A stretch of 64,000 nt of DNA from Bacillota bacterium (lineage in GTDB: Bacteria > Bacillota > Clostridia > Oscillospirales > Oscillospiraceae): contig JAEWRY010000001.1 in NCBI GenBank assembly GCA_023459875.1, positions 62,001-126,000 on the forward strand, given 5' to 3'. Below the pieces are notes generated by a model. The model was not told where the DNA came from, ran no database searches, and saw nothing but the letters and a program-made list of their open reading frames with translations. Shown in pieces: positions 33,500 to 40,621 of this stretch (position 1 is its first letter; each line of letters starts with the position of its first letter). The translations under genes were made by a program, and so were the position numbers.

Positions 33500-34744
33500 G
33501 TGATTGACATGCAGATCGATTCATCCAATTTAGCTTCACTTTTAAACGCTTTTCCGCTGCCCACGCTTTTGCTGCGGGACGGCTTGGTTATATGCAGCAA
33601 TACCGCCGCTCTCCGGCTGTTGCCGGAGGTAACCACCGGCTCTCCTTGTCCACCCGCTTTTCTTTATCTGCTGGGCAGCGAGGGCGGCGACAGAATCTCG
33701 GTATCCTCCCTGGGGGGGCAGGACTATATTGTATCGGCTTCCGAAACCGACATGGGGCTTATGCTGGTGCTTCGTCCTTCCGGAGGCAATATCCCGTACG
33801 ACGGTTACGCCAACTTACTTTCCGAACAGGTGCGAAGGCAGCTCTCCACCCTGTTGGCTGCCACCCAGTCCATGGCCAGGGCATCCCGAGATAATTCCTC
33901 CGAGCAGAGTGAGAAGCTTCAGGCCCTCATGGAGATCACTGAGGCTTTGTCTCATGCTTCTCAAAGCAAACCCTCCGAGCAAAGCGGAAAGTTGATGGCG
34001 CTTCTAGGGGCGACGAGAGCTTTTACCGAGGCTTCTTCTCAGGACAACACGTCGGAACAGGACGGAAAACTTTTCGCTCTCTTAAGCCAGAGTACCCATC
34101 GGCTCCTTCGCGTGCTGGGCAGCGACGATCTGACCCGCCGGCTGGCGGCTTCTGATAACCCCTGTAAAACGACCCCTATGGATCTCACCTTTTTCTGCCG
34201 CGAACTATGCGATCAGGTTGAAACGCTTTCCAAGGAGGCTGGTTTATCCTTTCAGCCCGAGATCGACTGCCTCCCTCTTTTTATGATCGGTGATCCCGAA
34301 TTACTGCGTCAGATGCTCCTGTCCCTGATCTCCAACGCTATGAAAGCGACCCCGCCGAACGGCAGGTTCGGTCTGCGCCTGATAAGTCAAAAGGGCAAGG
34401 CAATTTTTACCGTCTGGGACGAAGGATCCGGTATGAATTCAGAATCCCTCTCCACCCTGTTCCAAGTGGGCGTGTTGCCGCCCCACCCTCTCCGAGGGCT
34501 GGGCGTGGGACTCTCCAACGCCCAGCGCATCGCCTCGCTGCACGGCGGCGTTCTTATGGTGGAAAGCCGGGAAGGCAGCGGCGTGCGTGTTACGATCTCC
34601 CTGCCTCTCTGCCCCATCAGCTCGCTGCCCCTGCGCACGCCCAAGACCTCTCTTGCGCCCGCCTCCAACTATTCCCCTGTCTGGGTTGAGCTCTCCGATA
34701 CTCTCCCGTGGCAGGCCTTCCTCTCGCAGTTCATGGATGAGTAG
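33500..34744 (+). CDS. Histidine kinase-like ATPase with four internal 26-residue repeats
   Basis: A 414-residue soluble protein with a PAS-like N-terminus (about residues 8-100). In place of an ordinary dimerisation domain it has four tandem units of 25-26 residues beginning SEQ at residues 108, 134, 159 and 185, with the pattern SEQ-x3-L-x-ALL. A C-terminal HATPase domain has its N-box in LISNAMKATP (276-285), G1 in WDEGSGM and G2 in GLGVGLSNAQ. The only histidine in H-box-like context is His200 (STHRLLRVL) in the fourth unit. No response regulator is adjacent. The start is GTG at 33,500 or ATG at 33,509. Confidence 0.75.
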   Translation: MIDMQIDSSNLASLLNAFPLPTLLLRDGLVICSNTAALRLLPEVTTGSPCPPAFLYLLGSEGGDRISVSSLGGQDYIVSASETDMGLMLVLRPSGGNIPYDGYANLLSEQVRRQLSTLLAATQSMARASRDNSSEQSEKLQALMEITEALSHASQSKPSEQSGKLMALLGATRAFTEASSQDNTSEQDGKLFALLSQSTHRLLRVLGSDDLTRRLAASDNPCKTTPMDLTFFCRELCDQVETLSKEAGLSFQPEIDCLPLFMIGDPELLRQMLLSLISNAMKATPPNGRFGLRLISQKGKAIFTVWDEGSGMNSESLSTLFQVGVLPPHPLRGLGVGLSNAQRIASLHGGVLMVESREGSGVRVTISLPLCPISSLPLRTPKTSLAPASNYSPVWVELSDTLPWQAFLSQFMDE

Positions 34745-34786
34745 ACACTTTTTAGTTTTCAGTAAATAACCCACTTTTTTATTCTT

Positions 34787-34820
34787 CCGGTTCGGTCATT
34801 TTGGCCGAACCGGTGTTTTA
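34787..34820 (+). terminator. Intrinsic terminator after kinase-like gene
   Basis: Arms CCGGTTCGG and CCGAACCGG, loop of nine, then TGTTTT. Confidence 0.75.
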
Positions 34821-34826
34821 TGCCTC

Positions 34827-34855
34827 TTTACAATAGGAACAATCCATTGTATGAT
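34827..34855 (+). promoter_or_regulatory. Promoter and long leader of XpaC-like gene
   Basis: TTTACA, 17 bases, TATGAT, giving a leader of about 150 bases (to 35,015). The leader contains an imperfect hairpin GGAATCATTCC...GGAATGATCC near 34,955-34,983. No known riboswitch was recognised. A minus-strand frame of 75 codons lies here but is not supported. Confidence 0.55.
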
Positions 34856-35015
34856 AATATTTACTGAATCTATCAACTGCTCATCATCAGGGTTACGCTG
34901 TAATCGGATTTCTACAGCCCGGTAAAGCCCGGTACCCGAAACCATATGATACGCGGAATCATTCCTGCACACGGAATGATCCGGCGGCAGGTAAGAAATC
35001 GAGGGGATATTTGAC

Positions 35016-36206
35016 ATGTCCAACTACTCTCATGATAACGACGGGCTCAGATCCTGGTTCGCCATTATTTTTATGCTCATTGTATTCTGGCCCGTTGGGC
35101 TGATGCTGCTGTTCCGCAAACTTATGTCCGAAGCGGGTGGCCGTACCCGCTCCACGGGACAGCATCCTTATGACGTAAGGTGGGCATCTCAAAACCAGAA
35201 CCAGAACCAGAACCAAAACCAAAACCAAAATCGGAGTCAGTATCAGAATCCGTATCAGAATCAAAACCGGAGCCAGACGGTACCGCCAGCACAGCAGCCT
35301 CAGGGCAGCCCGGTTGCCAAGGCAAAACACAGTTTGCCCATCAGCCGCAACCGGGGCAAGGCGCTGACCATTGTCGGAATTGTCCTAGCAGCCGTTTTTG
35401 GGCTTGGCACCATTGGCACCCTGACGACGGCTCTTGCCGTGGGAAGTCTGCTTAAAATGCTTCCCGGAATCGCCGCTACTATGGGATTTACCTGCGCGGG
35501 ACTTGTGCTTCTTTACTGCGGCATAGCCCGTACCCGTCAGACCAAACGCTGGTTCCGGTACCTTGCGCTTATCGGCAAGCGGGAAACCGTTTCGGTAACT
35601 TCCCTGGCCGAAGCCATGCCCACCACCGTGCGCAAGGCGTGGGGCGATCTGCAGGATATGCTGGAAAACGGCGTTCTGCCCCGCGGCTATCTAGACCCGG
35701 CCAGCGGGAATCTGGTCCTCACGGAAGACGGACTTCCCGTGGATCAGCCCAAGGCCAAACAAGAATCGGCACCTAAGGGGATGGAGCGGGAAGACGCCGT
35801 TCTTGCTGAAATCCGTGCGGTCAACGATTTGATCGAGAATCCCGAGCTCTCCCGCAAAATCGACCGGATCGGGGAAATCACCGGGAAGATCTTCGCCTAT
35901 CTCCGGGAAAATCCGGATAAGGAAGACCAGCTCCGAAGCTTCCTCAGTTATTACCTCCCCACCACTCTAAAGGTGCTCCGGGCCTATGCCCAGATGGAGT
36001 CCCAGGATGTTGAGGGCGAGAATATCACCGCCACAAAGGCGCGCATTGAAGGTATGATGGATAAGGTCGTGGAAGGTTTTGAGGCTCAGCTGGATAAGCT
36101 TTTTCAGAACAATGCCATGGATATCACCAGCGATGTGGCAGTGCTGGAGCAAATGCTGAAAAGCGACGGTCTTTCCCAGGGGGACGGGCTGCAATTAGGA
36201 GGTTAA
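35016..36206 (+). CDS. XpaC-like protein with Gln/Asn repeat tract
   Basis: A 396-residue membrane-associated protein. One helix is at about residues 12-33 and two more at about 120-175 (LTIVGIVLAAVFGLGTIGTL and GFTCAGLVLLYCGIA). Between them is a low-complexity tract of repeated Gln-Asn pairs (about residues 61-75) grading into QNP/QNR words. The C-terminal half is helical (LSYYLPTTLKVLRAYAQ) and resembles the XpaC family, named after 5-bromo-4-chloroindolyl phosphate hydrolysis, whose real role is unclear. At DNA level the tract is a short array of AACCAG/AACCAA hexamers. The start follows CGAGGGGAT. Confidence 0.7.
   Translation: MSNYSHDNDGLRSWFAIIFMLIVFWPVGLMLLFRKLMSEAGGRTRSTGQHPYDVRWASQNQNQNQNQNQNQNRSQYQNPYQNQNRSQTVPPAQQPQGSPVAKAKHSLPISRNRGKALTIVGIVLAAVFGLGTIGTLTTALAVGSLLKMLPGIAATMGFTCAGLVLLYCGIARTRQTKRWFRYLALIGKRETVSVTSLAEAMPTTVRKAWGDLQDMLENGVLPRGYLDPASGNLVLTEDGLPVDQPKAKQESAPKGMEREDAVLAEIRAVNDLIENPELSRKIDRIGEITGKIFAYLRENPDKEDQLRSFLSYYLPTTLKVLRAYAQMESQDVEGENITATKARIEGMMDKVVEGFEAQLDKLFQNNAMDITSDVAVLEQMLKSDGLSQGDGLQLGG
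35196..35237 (+). repeat. In-frame hexanucleotide array
   Basis: About seven successive AACCAG or AACCAA units coding Asn-Gln. Because the unit is six bases, gain or loss keeps the reading frame. Confidence 0.75.
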
Positions 36207-36209
36207 GGA

Positions 36210-37037
36210 ATGTCCGCTAACGAAAAAAAAACTGTGTGGGCCGCCTGTTTCAGCCCCACAGGAACCACTAGAAAAATTGTAAACGCGCTGGCCGACCAAA
36301 TCGCAAAAACACTTGACCGGGAACGCAAAACCTTCGATTTTACCCTTCCCGGCACCCGTACCGATTCCCCTTCCTTTTCCCCAAATGACTTGGTCGTGCT
36401 GGGTGTGCCGGTCTATGCCGGAAGGGTGCCAAACCTGATGGGCTCCTATCTCCGCTCTCTCGCGGGCGGCGGCGCACTGGCCGTTCCCATCGTTCTCTAC
36501 GGCAACCGGGCCTATGAGGATTCCCTCATTGAGCTGCGGGATATTTTGGAGGAAGACGGTTTTTGCACCATCGCTGGCGGCGCTTTCATCGGAGAGCACT
36601 CTTTTTCCTACATACTGGGCGCAGAACGTCCCGATTCGGCGGATATGGAGATCGCGGCTAAATTCGGAGCGGAGATCTGCGGTAAGCTGCGTAAGGGTAC
36701 GCAGGAGCACCCGGTGTCCGTTCCGGGCTGCGCTCCTTACCGCAACTATCACCAGCCCACCGATCAGCAGGGCAACCGTTTGGTTTTTCTGAAGGACAAG
36801 CCGAAAACCAATGAAGAATGCAATCACTGCGGCCTTTGCGTGAAACTCTGTCCCCTGGGTTCCATCGATAAGGACGATCCTTCCCTGGTCAGCGGCCCCT
36901 GCATGAAATGCGGCGCCTGCGTGAAGGGCTGCCCCAAAAAGGCAAAATACTACGACAGCGTTCCCTTCCTCCGACACAAGCAGGATCTGGAGGAGCTCTA
37001 TACCAATCCCAGGAAGGAACCGGAGTATTTTTTATAA
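36210..37037 (+). CDS. EFR1-type flavodoxin-ferredoxin
   Basis: A 275-residue electron carrier. The N-terminal part is flavodoxin-like (FSPTGTTRKIVNALADQIAK, the FMN phosphate loop) and the C-terminal part carries two 4Fe-4S motifs, CNHCGLCVKLCP and CMKCGACVKGCP. Such proteins are common in anaerobic Firmicutes; the redox partner is unknown. It starts four bases after the XpaC-like gene stop, with AGGAGGTTAAGGA as the ribosome site, so the two are cotranscribed. Confidence 0.9.
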   Translation: MSANEKKTVWAACFSPTGTTRKIVNALADQIAKTLDRERKTFDFTLPGTRTDSPSFSPNDLVVLGVPVYAGRVPNLMGSYLRSLAGGGALAVPIVLYGNRAYEDSLIELRDILEEDGFCTIAGGAFIGEHSFSYILGAERPDSADMEIAAKFGAEICGKLRKGTQEHPVSVPGCAPYRNYHQPTDQQGNRLVFLKDKPKTNEECNHCGLCVKLCPLGSIDKDDPSLVSGPCMKCGACVKGCPKKAKYYDSVPFLRHKQDLEELYTNPRKEPEYFL

Positions 37038-37048
37038 GCAATACATAA

Positions 37049-37081
37049 CAAGTGCCCCGGAACATTGATTCCGGGGCACTT
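37049..37081. repeat. 33-bp hairpin duplicate, left of element A
   Basis: A stem-loop with 13-bp arms AAGTGCCCCGGAA and TTCCGGGGCACTT and the loop CATTGA, plus one base. An exact copy lies at 37,289-37,321. It lies just after the flavodoxin-ferredoxin gene, where the ancestral single hairpin would have served the convergent genes. Confidence 0.92.
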
Positions 37082-37288
37082 CAACTTATCAAAAAAGTCC
37101 CTCGTCCTTTTCGCCACCGGCGAAAAGCTTTTGCGGATTTTGCGTTGCGTTTCGTGACCGAAATCCGCAAAAGATTGTATACCAGTGTCCAGCGGGAATT
37201 CACTTCTCACTGGACACTCTTTGTGCGGCTCCAAAGAGCCGCTTCCACCTTATCGTTTTGTCTAAAAAACTTGGTTTTTCGACAGTCT
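37082..37288 (+). mobile_element. Five-hairpin non-coding element, family 2, copy A
   Basis: A 207-bp insert between two exact 33-bp hairpin copies. It starts CAACTTATCAAAAAAGTCC and ends TTTTTCGACAGTCT. It folds into five successive stem-loops: 37,107-37,127 (arms CTTTTCGCC/GGCGAAAAG), 37,128-37,173 (13-bp arms), 37,185-37,217 (loop AATTCACTT), about 37,223-37,242 (GCGGCTC/GAGCCGC) and about 37,259-37,284. No transposase is encoded. It shares its order and most of its sequence with 56,904-57,110, and a diverged relative lies at 24,991-25,180. Confidence 0.85.
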
Positions 37289-37321
37289 CAAGTGCCCCGG
37301 AACATTGATTCCGGGGCACTT
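37289..37321. repeat. 33-bp hairpin duplicate, right of element A
   Basis: An exact copy of 37,049-37,081, exactly 240 bases further on. The bases next to the two copies differ on both sides, so the duplication is exactly 33 bp. Confidence 0.92.
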
Positions 37322-37331
37322 GCCTATGCCG

Positions 37332-38084
37332 CTATATCTTATAAAGGGCTTTGAGCTCATGGGGTGATGTTTGCGCCCGCCCTTCTCCCGAGAGGTCCAG
37401 AACAATTTTGCCCTGGTCCAGCATGATGGTGCGGGTGCCGACAGTCAGTGCGGAGGAGATATCGTGCGTAACCATCAGCGTGGTAATATTGTCCTCTGCT
37501 GCAATTTCCGCCGTAAGGTGTAAAATACACTCGGCGGCTGCCGGGTCCAGAGCAGCGGTGTGTTCATCCAAAAGGAGCAGCTTGGGAACCGAAAGGGTGC
37601 TCATAAGCAGCGTCACCGCCTGACGTTCTCCTCCCGAGAGGAGCCTCACCGGAGTCCTCATTTTGTCTTCCAGCCCCATGCCAAGCCTGGCAACGCGATC
37701 CCTTAATTTTGCGGGCTCATGCCGGTTCAGCGCGGGAGCAAAAGGATTTCCCCTGCTGCGCTGCGCGGACAGCGTCAGGTTCTCCTCGATGGTAAGGTCC
37801 GGAGCGGTCCCTTTCAAGGGATCCTGAAACAGTCTGCCGATGGACCGGGCTCTTAAATGTTCTTTTTGGAAAGTGACGTCGCGCCCGTCCAGCAGGACGG
37901 TTCCGCCGCCCGGCAGCAGCGCGCCGGCGATAAGATCCAGCAGCGTTGACTTGCCGGTGCCGTTGGAACCCAGAAGGGTGACAAACTCGCCCTTCGAGAG
38001 GTGCAGGTTCACATCGTTCAGGACGGTTTGGGCATTGGGCCTATTGGGCTGAAAAGTCATGCAAATATGCCGGAGCTCCAGCAT
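37332..38084 (-). CDS. ABC transporter ATP-binding protein (TrpZ-like)
   Basis: A 250-residue ATPase. Walker A is GSNGTGKSTLLDLIAG, the signature LLSGGERQAVTLLMS, Walker B LLLLDEHTAALDP and the switch His is in VTHD. It is the last gene of a three-gene minus-strand operon with a permease and a PF04392-type binding lipoprotein, a set often predicted to import tryptophan, tyrosine or another aromatic compound. The gene starts two bases after the permease stop. Confidence 0.9.
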   Translation of the reverse strand: MLELRHICMTFQPNRPNAQTVLNDVNLHLSKGEFVTLLGSNGTGKSTLLDLIAGALLPGGGTVLLDGRDVTFQKEHLRARSIGRLFQDPLKGTAPDLTIEENLTLSAQRSRGNPFAPALNRHEPAKLRDRVARLGMGLEDKMRTPVRLLSGGERQAVTLLMSTLSVPKLLLLDEHTAALDPAAAECILHLTAEIAAEDNITTLMVTHDISSALTVGTRTIMLDQGKIVLDLSGEGRAQTSPHELKALYKI

Positions 38085-38085
38085 G

Positions 38086-38958
38086 TCACGCCACCCCCCT
38101 TCTCAGGCCGAGCCGGCGCTTCAAGGCCGGAAGGGAGAGGGCTAATGCCACGAGTGCGGCTGAAACCAGCTTGAGGGCATAGGCGGGGAAAACATTGTAC
38201 CGCACCGCGGCGGCCACCACAAGGCGGTAAAGGACGGACCCAACCACCGCGGAAAAAAGGCCCAGCGTGGCCGAGCGCCTTCCAAAGATAGCCTCCCCCA
38301 GGATGACCGAAGCCAGACCGATCACCACGGTGCCCACACCGGCGTTTACATCGCCGAATCCCTGGTATTGGGCGAGAACCGCCCCTGAAAGGGCCACACA
38401 GCTGTTGGAGAGGGCCAGCGCGGCTATTCTGGCTCTGTCTGCGTCCACGGCAACCGACCTCGCCATGGCCTCATTGCAGCCGCAGGCCCGTATGCGAAGT
38501 CCTGCCCTGGTATGAAAAAACCAGGTCAGCAGGAGAAGAACCAGGAGGGCAAAGAACATAGGAAAAAGCCCCTTGCTGATCGCCTTCCCAATGGGGAACA
38601 GGTTAAAAAGCGTCGCAGCATTTAAAAGAGAGAGGTTGGGCGCTCCCCCCTGGACCGCAAGGTTCACGGTATAGAGTCCCGACATGGTGAGGATGCCCGA
38701 GAGGATGGGGGCGATACCGCACTTGGTCTGCAGGAGCCCGGTAACGACACCGGACATTGCTCCCGCTGCAAGCGCGGTCAGGAGGGCAAGCAGCGGATGA
38801 CCCGCCAGGGTAAGGGCGGCGGATACCGCCACACCCAGCGAAAAGGCGCCGTCGGCGGTAAGGTCCGGAACGTTTAAGATTCTGAATGAGACATACACGC
38901 CCATACCTAACGTTGCGTAAAGAAAGCCCTGCTGAAGAGAGCCCCAAAAAAGAGTCAG
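38086..38958 (-). CDS. ABC transporter permease (TrpY-like), probable CTG start
   Basis: A permease of about 290 residues with some eight or nine membrane helices (family BPD_transp_2 type). The first ATG is at 38,904 and would begin in the middle of the first conserved helix (GVYVSFRILNVPDLTADGAF). The frame continues upstream to give TLFWGSLQQGFLYATLGMG, which matches the usual family N-terminus. No ATG, GTG or TTG is available there. A perfect AAGGAGG (38,967-38,973) lies eight bases before a CTG codon at 38,958, which I take as the start. ATT two bases after the site is the alternative. Confidence 0.8.
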   Translation of the reverse strand: MTLFWGSLQQGFLYATLGMGVYVSFRILNVPDLTADGAFSLGVAVSAALTLAGHPLLALLTALAAGAMSGVVTGLLQTKCGIAPILSGILTMSGLYTVNLAVQGGAPNLSLLNAATLFNLFPIGKAISKGLFPMFFALLVLLLLTWFFHTRAGLRIRACGCNEAMARSVAVDADRARIAALALSNSCVALSGAVLAQYQGFGDVNAGVGTVVIGLASVILGEAIFGRRSATLGLFSAVVGSVLYRLVVAAAVRYNVFPAYALKLVSAALVALALSLPALKRRLGLRRGVA

Positions 38959-38987
38959 AAAAATCGCCTCCTTGCGCGGCGCCAGGG

Positions 38988-39995
38988 TTACTCGCCGATC
39001 AGAACGGCGGTTTTGGACAGGTTCTCGGGTATCTGAACGCCGATGGCTTCGGCGGTCGCTTTGTTGATGACGGTAAGATACGCGTCCACGGTAACCACAG
39101 GGATTTCCGAAATCGGGGTCCCCTTGAAGTACTTATCCGCCAAATCTGCCGACTGACGGCCGGTCTCCCGCTCACTGACGCTGACGGTGGCAAGCGCGCC
39201 GTAGGACACCATGGATGGTGCGCTGCCGTAAACCGGAAGCTTTGCTTCCTTTGCCGCTTCGGCTACCTGGGGCATAGCGGCCAGTATCGTGGAATCGATG
39301 GGAACGTAAATAGCGTCGGCCTGGTCGGCCAGATCCTGGGCGGCCTGCTGGATCTCGGCGGAATTTATGATGACACGTTCTATATATTTGACGCCGATAC
39401 TGTCCAGATAGGCTTCGGCCTTCTTTACGGTGAGCACCGAGTTGATGAGCCCCGCGTTATAAAGGATTCCATAAGTCTTAACGCCGGGGGTAAGCTCTTC
39501 CGCCAGGTCAAAGAGCAGATTGACCGGTACCAGATTGGAAGTCCCTGTTGCGTTTTTATCCGGTTTTTCCTTGCTGCTCATAAGCCCCGCCGTTACCGGG
39601 TCGGTAACCGAGATAAAAACGATCGGAATATCCGATTCCAAATTTACCGCCGCCTGTGCGGCGGAGGTGACGAGTGGCACCAAAAGGTCCACTTTTTCGT
39701 CGATCAGGGACTGACAGAGGGTGTTGAGGGTTGCCATATCGTTTCCCGCGTCCCGGCAGTCAAAGGTCATCCGGTCCTCGGTATAGCCCAGTTCCCTCAT
39801 CCGCTCAATGAAGCCTTCCCTCATATCGGTGAAAGACTCGTTATCGGTAAGCTGTACAATTCCCACCTTCAGTGGCTTTTCCCCTGGAGAAGGAGGCGGG
39901 GCGCCTGCCGAAGACCTTCCCGTGGAGCAGCCCGGGAGCAGGGCAAGTACAACAGCCGCCACAGATATAAGAGCAAAGGATTTTTTCATTCCCAT
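38988..39995 (-). CDS. ABC transporter substrate-binding lipoprotein (TrpX-like)
   Basis: A 335-residue lipoprotein of the PF04392 family. The signal peptide ends in LLPGCS, with the Cys near residue 23 as anchor. The mature part has two lobes, with GIVQLTDNESFTDMREGF and PIVFISVTDPVTAGLMSS typical of the family. Members bind tryptophan, tyrosine or related molecules; the ligand here is not determined. It is the first gene of the operon and starts after GGGAAGGAT. No T-box or other riboswitch was recognised in 39,996-40,100. Confidence 0.88.
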   Translation of the reverse strand: MGMKKSFALISVAAVVLALLPGCSTGRSSAGAPPPSPGEKPLKVGIVQLTDNESFTDMREGFIERMRELGYTEDRMTFDCRDAGNDMATLNTLCQSLIDEKVDLLVPLVTSAAQAAVNLESDIPIVFISVTDPVTAGLMSSKEKPDKNATGTSNLVPVNLLFDLAEELTPGVKTYGILYNAGLINSVLTVKKAEAYLDSIGVKYIERVIINSAEIQQAAQDLADQADAIYVPIDSTILAAMPQVAEAAKEAKLPVYGSAPSMVSYGALATVSVSERETGRQSADLADKYFKGTPISEIPVVTVDAYLTVINKATAEAIGVQIPENLSKTAVLIGE

Positions 39996-40103
39996 GTATC
40001 CTTCCCGGCGGACCAGCCGCCTTAGTTCTTTTTTCCGTAAGCCCTTTCGAACCTGCCCGTCGGTTGGCCATTAATGCTTGTTTATTTTTGATCAATAATA
40101 TTA

Positions 40104-40138
40104 AAAAAATGCCAAAGGTCATGACCTTTGGCATTTTT
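40104..40138. terminator. Terminator after tRNA-Val
   Basis: A near-perfect palindrome with arms AAAAAATGCCAAAGGTC and GACCTTTGGCATTTTTT. On the minus strand it follows the tRNA CCA end directly. Confidence 0.9.
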
Positions 40139-40214
40139 TGGTGGACGATACAGGACTCGAACCTGTGACCTCCCGCACGTCAAGCGGATGCTCTACCAGC
40201 TGAGCTAATCGTCC
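40139..40214 (-). tRNA. tRNA-Val (GAC)
   Basis: A 76-base tRNA read on the minus strand. Acceptor arms GGACGAT and ATCGTCC, anticodon loop TTGACGT giving GAC, T-loop TTCGAGT and an encoded CCA end. Confidence 0.93.
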
Positions 40215-40229
40215 ATGCAGGCGAGGAGT

Positions 40230-40258
40230 ATTTTACCTTAGTTCCATCCAATTGTCAA
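40230..40258 (-). promoter_or_regulatory. Promoter of tRNA-Val
   Basis: On the minus strand TTGACA, 17 bases, TAAAAT, ending 15 bases before the tRNA. Confidence 0.82.
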
Positions 40259-40330
40259 GTACCCCAGGCGACTCTTTCGCAGAAAATTCCCGCCGCCGCA
40301 TCTTTATGGGCAGCGGGAATTGATTTCAGA

Positions 40331-40540
40331 TCAATAGCCGGGGTAAATGTCGCTCTTCTTGGGCAGGATAAAGCACGCGATGATATAAGCCCAGAACCCG
40401 ATGGTGCCGGCCAGAGAAAGCAATACCCAACCAAGACGGACAAGGCTGGGATCAATATTAAAATACTCGGCGATTCCGCCGCAGACGCCGGCAACCATCT
40501 TACCGTTCTCGACGCGATAGAGCTTTTTGGGTTCGTTCAT
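40331..40540 (-). CDS. PspC domain protein
   Basis: A 69-residue protein consisting of one PspC domain. It has KKLYRVENGKMVAGVCGGIAEYF at the N-terminus, where the GVCGG motif is diagnostic, and a long membrane segment (VRLGWVLLSLAGTIGFWAYIIACFIL). PspC proteins sense or modulate membrane stress; no other psp gene is near. The ribosome site on the minus strand is AAGGAGG. Confidence 0.9.
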   Translation of the reverse strand: MNEPKKLYRVENGKMVAGVCGGIAEYFNIDPSLVRLGWVLLSLAGTIGFWAYIIACFILPKKSDIYPGY

Positions 40541-40621
40541 ACCTCTGCCTCCTTTTCAAGTCTATATATACGTGAAAATTGTGAACATAGTATGGGGAAA
40601 GATTGAAGTATTTTTAAATTA

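Noticed and set aside
34796..35023. Minus-strand 75-codon frame (contains DDEQLIDSVNIIIQWIVPIV) in the leader of the XpaC-like gene
   Set aside because: It reads somewhat like protein but crosses the terminator and the promoter of the plus-strand gene and has no family match I can recall. It is left as unsupported.
35196..35270. CRISPR-like repetition in the XpaC-like gene
   Set aside because: It is a six-base coding microsatellite without spacers; no CRISPR array is in the window.
39996..40103. T-box or tryptophan riboswitch upstream of the TrpX-like gene
   Set aside because: I looked for a T-box sequence and specifier hairpin and found neither.
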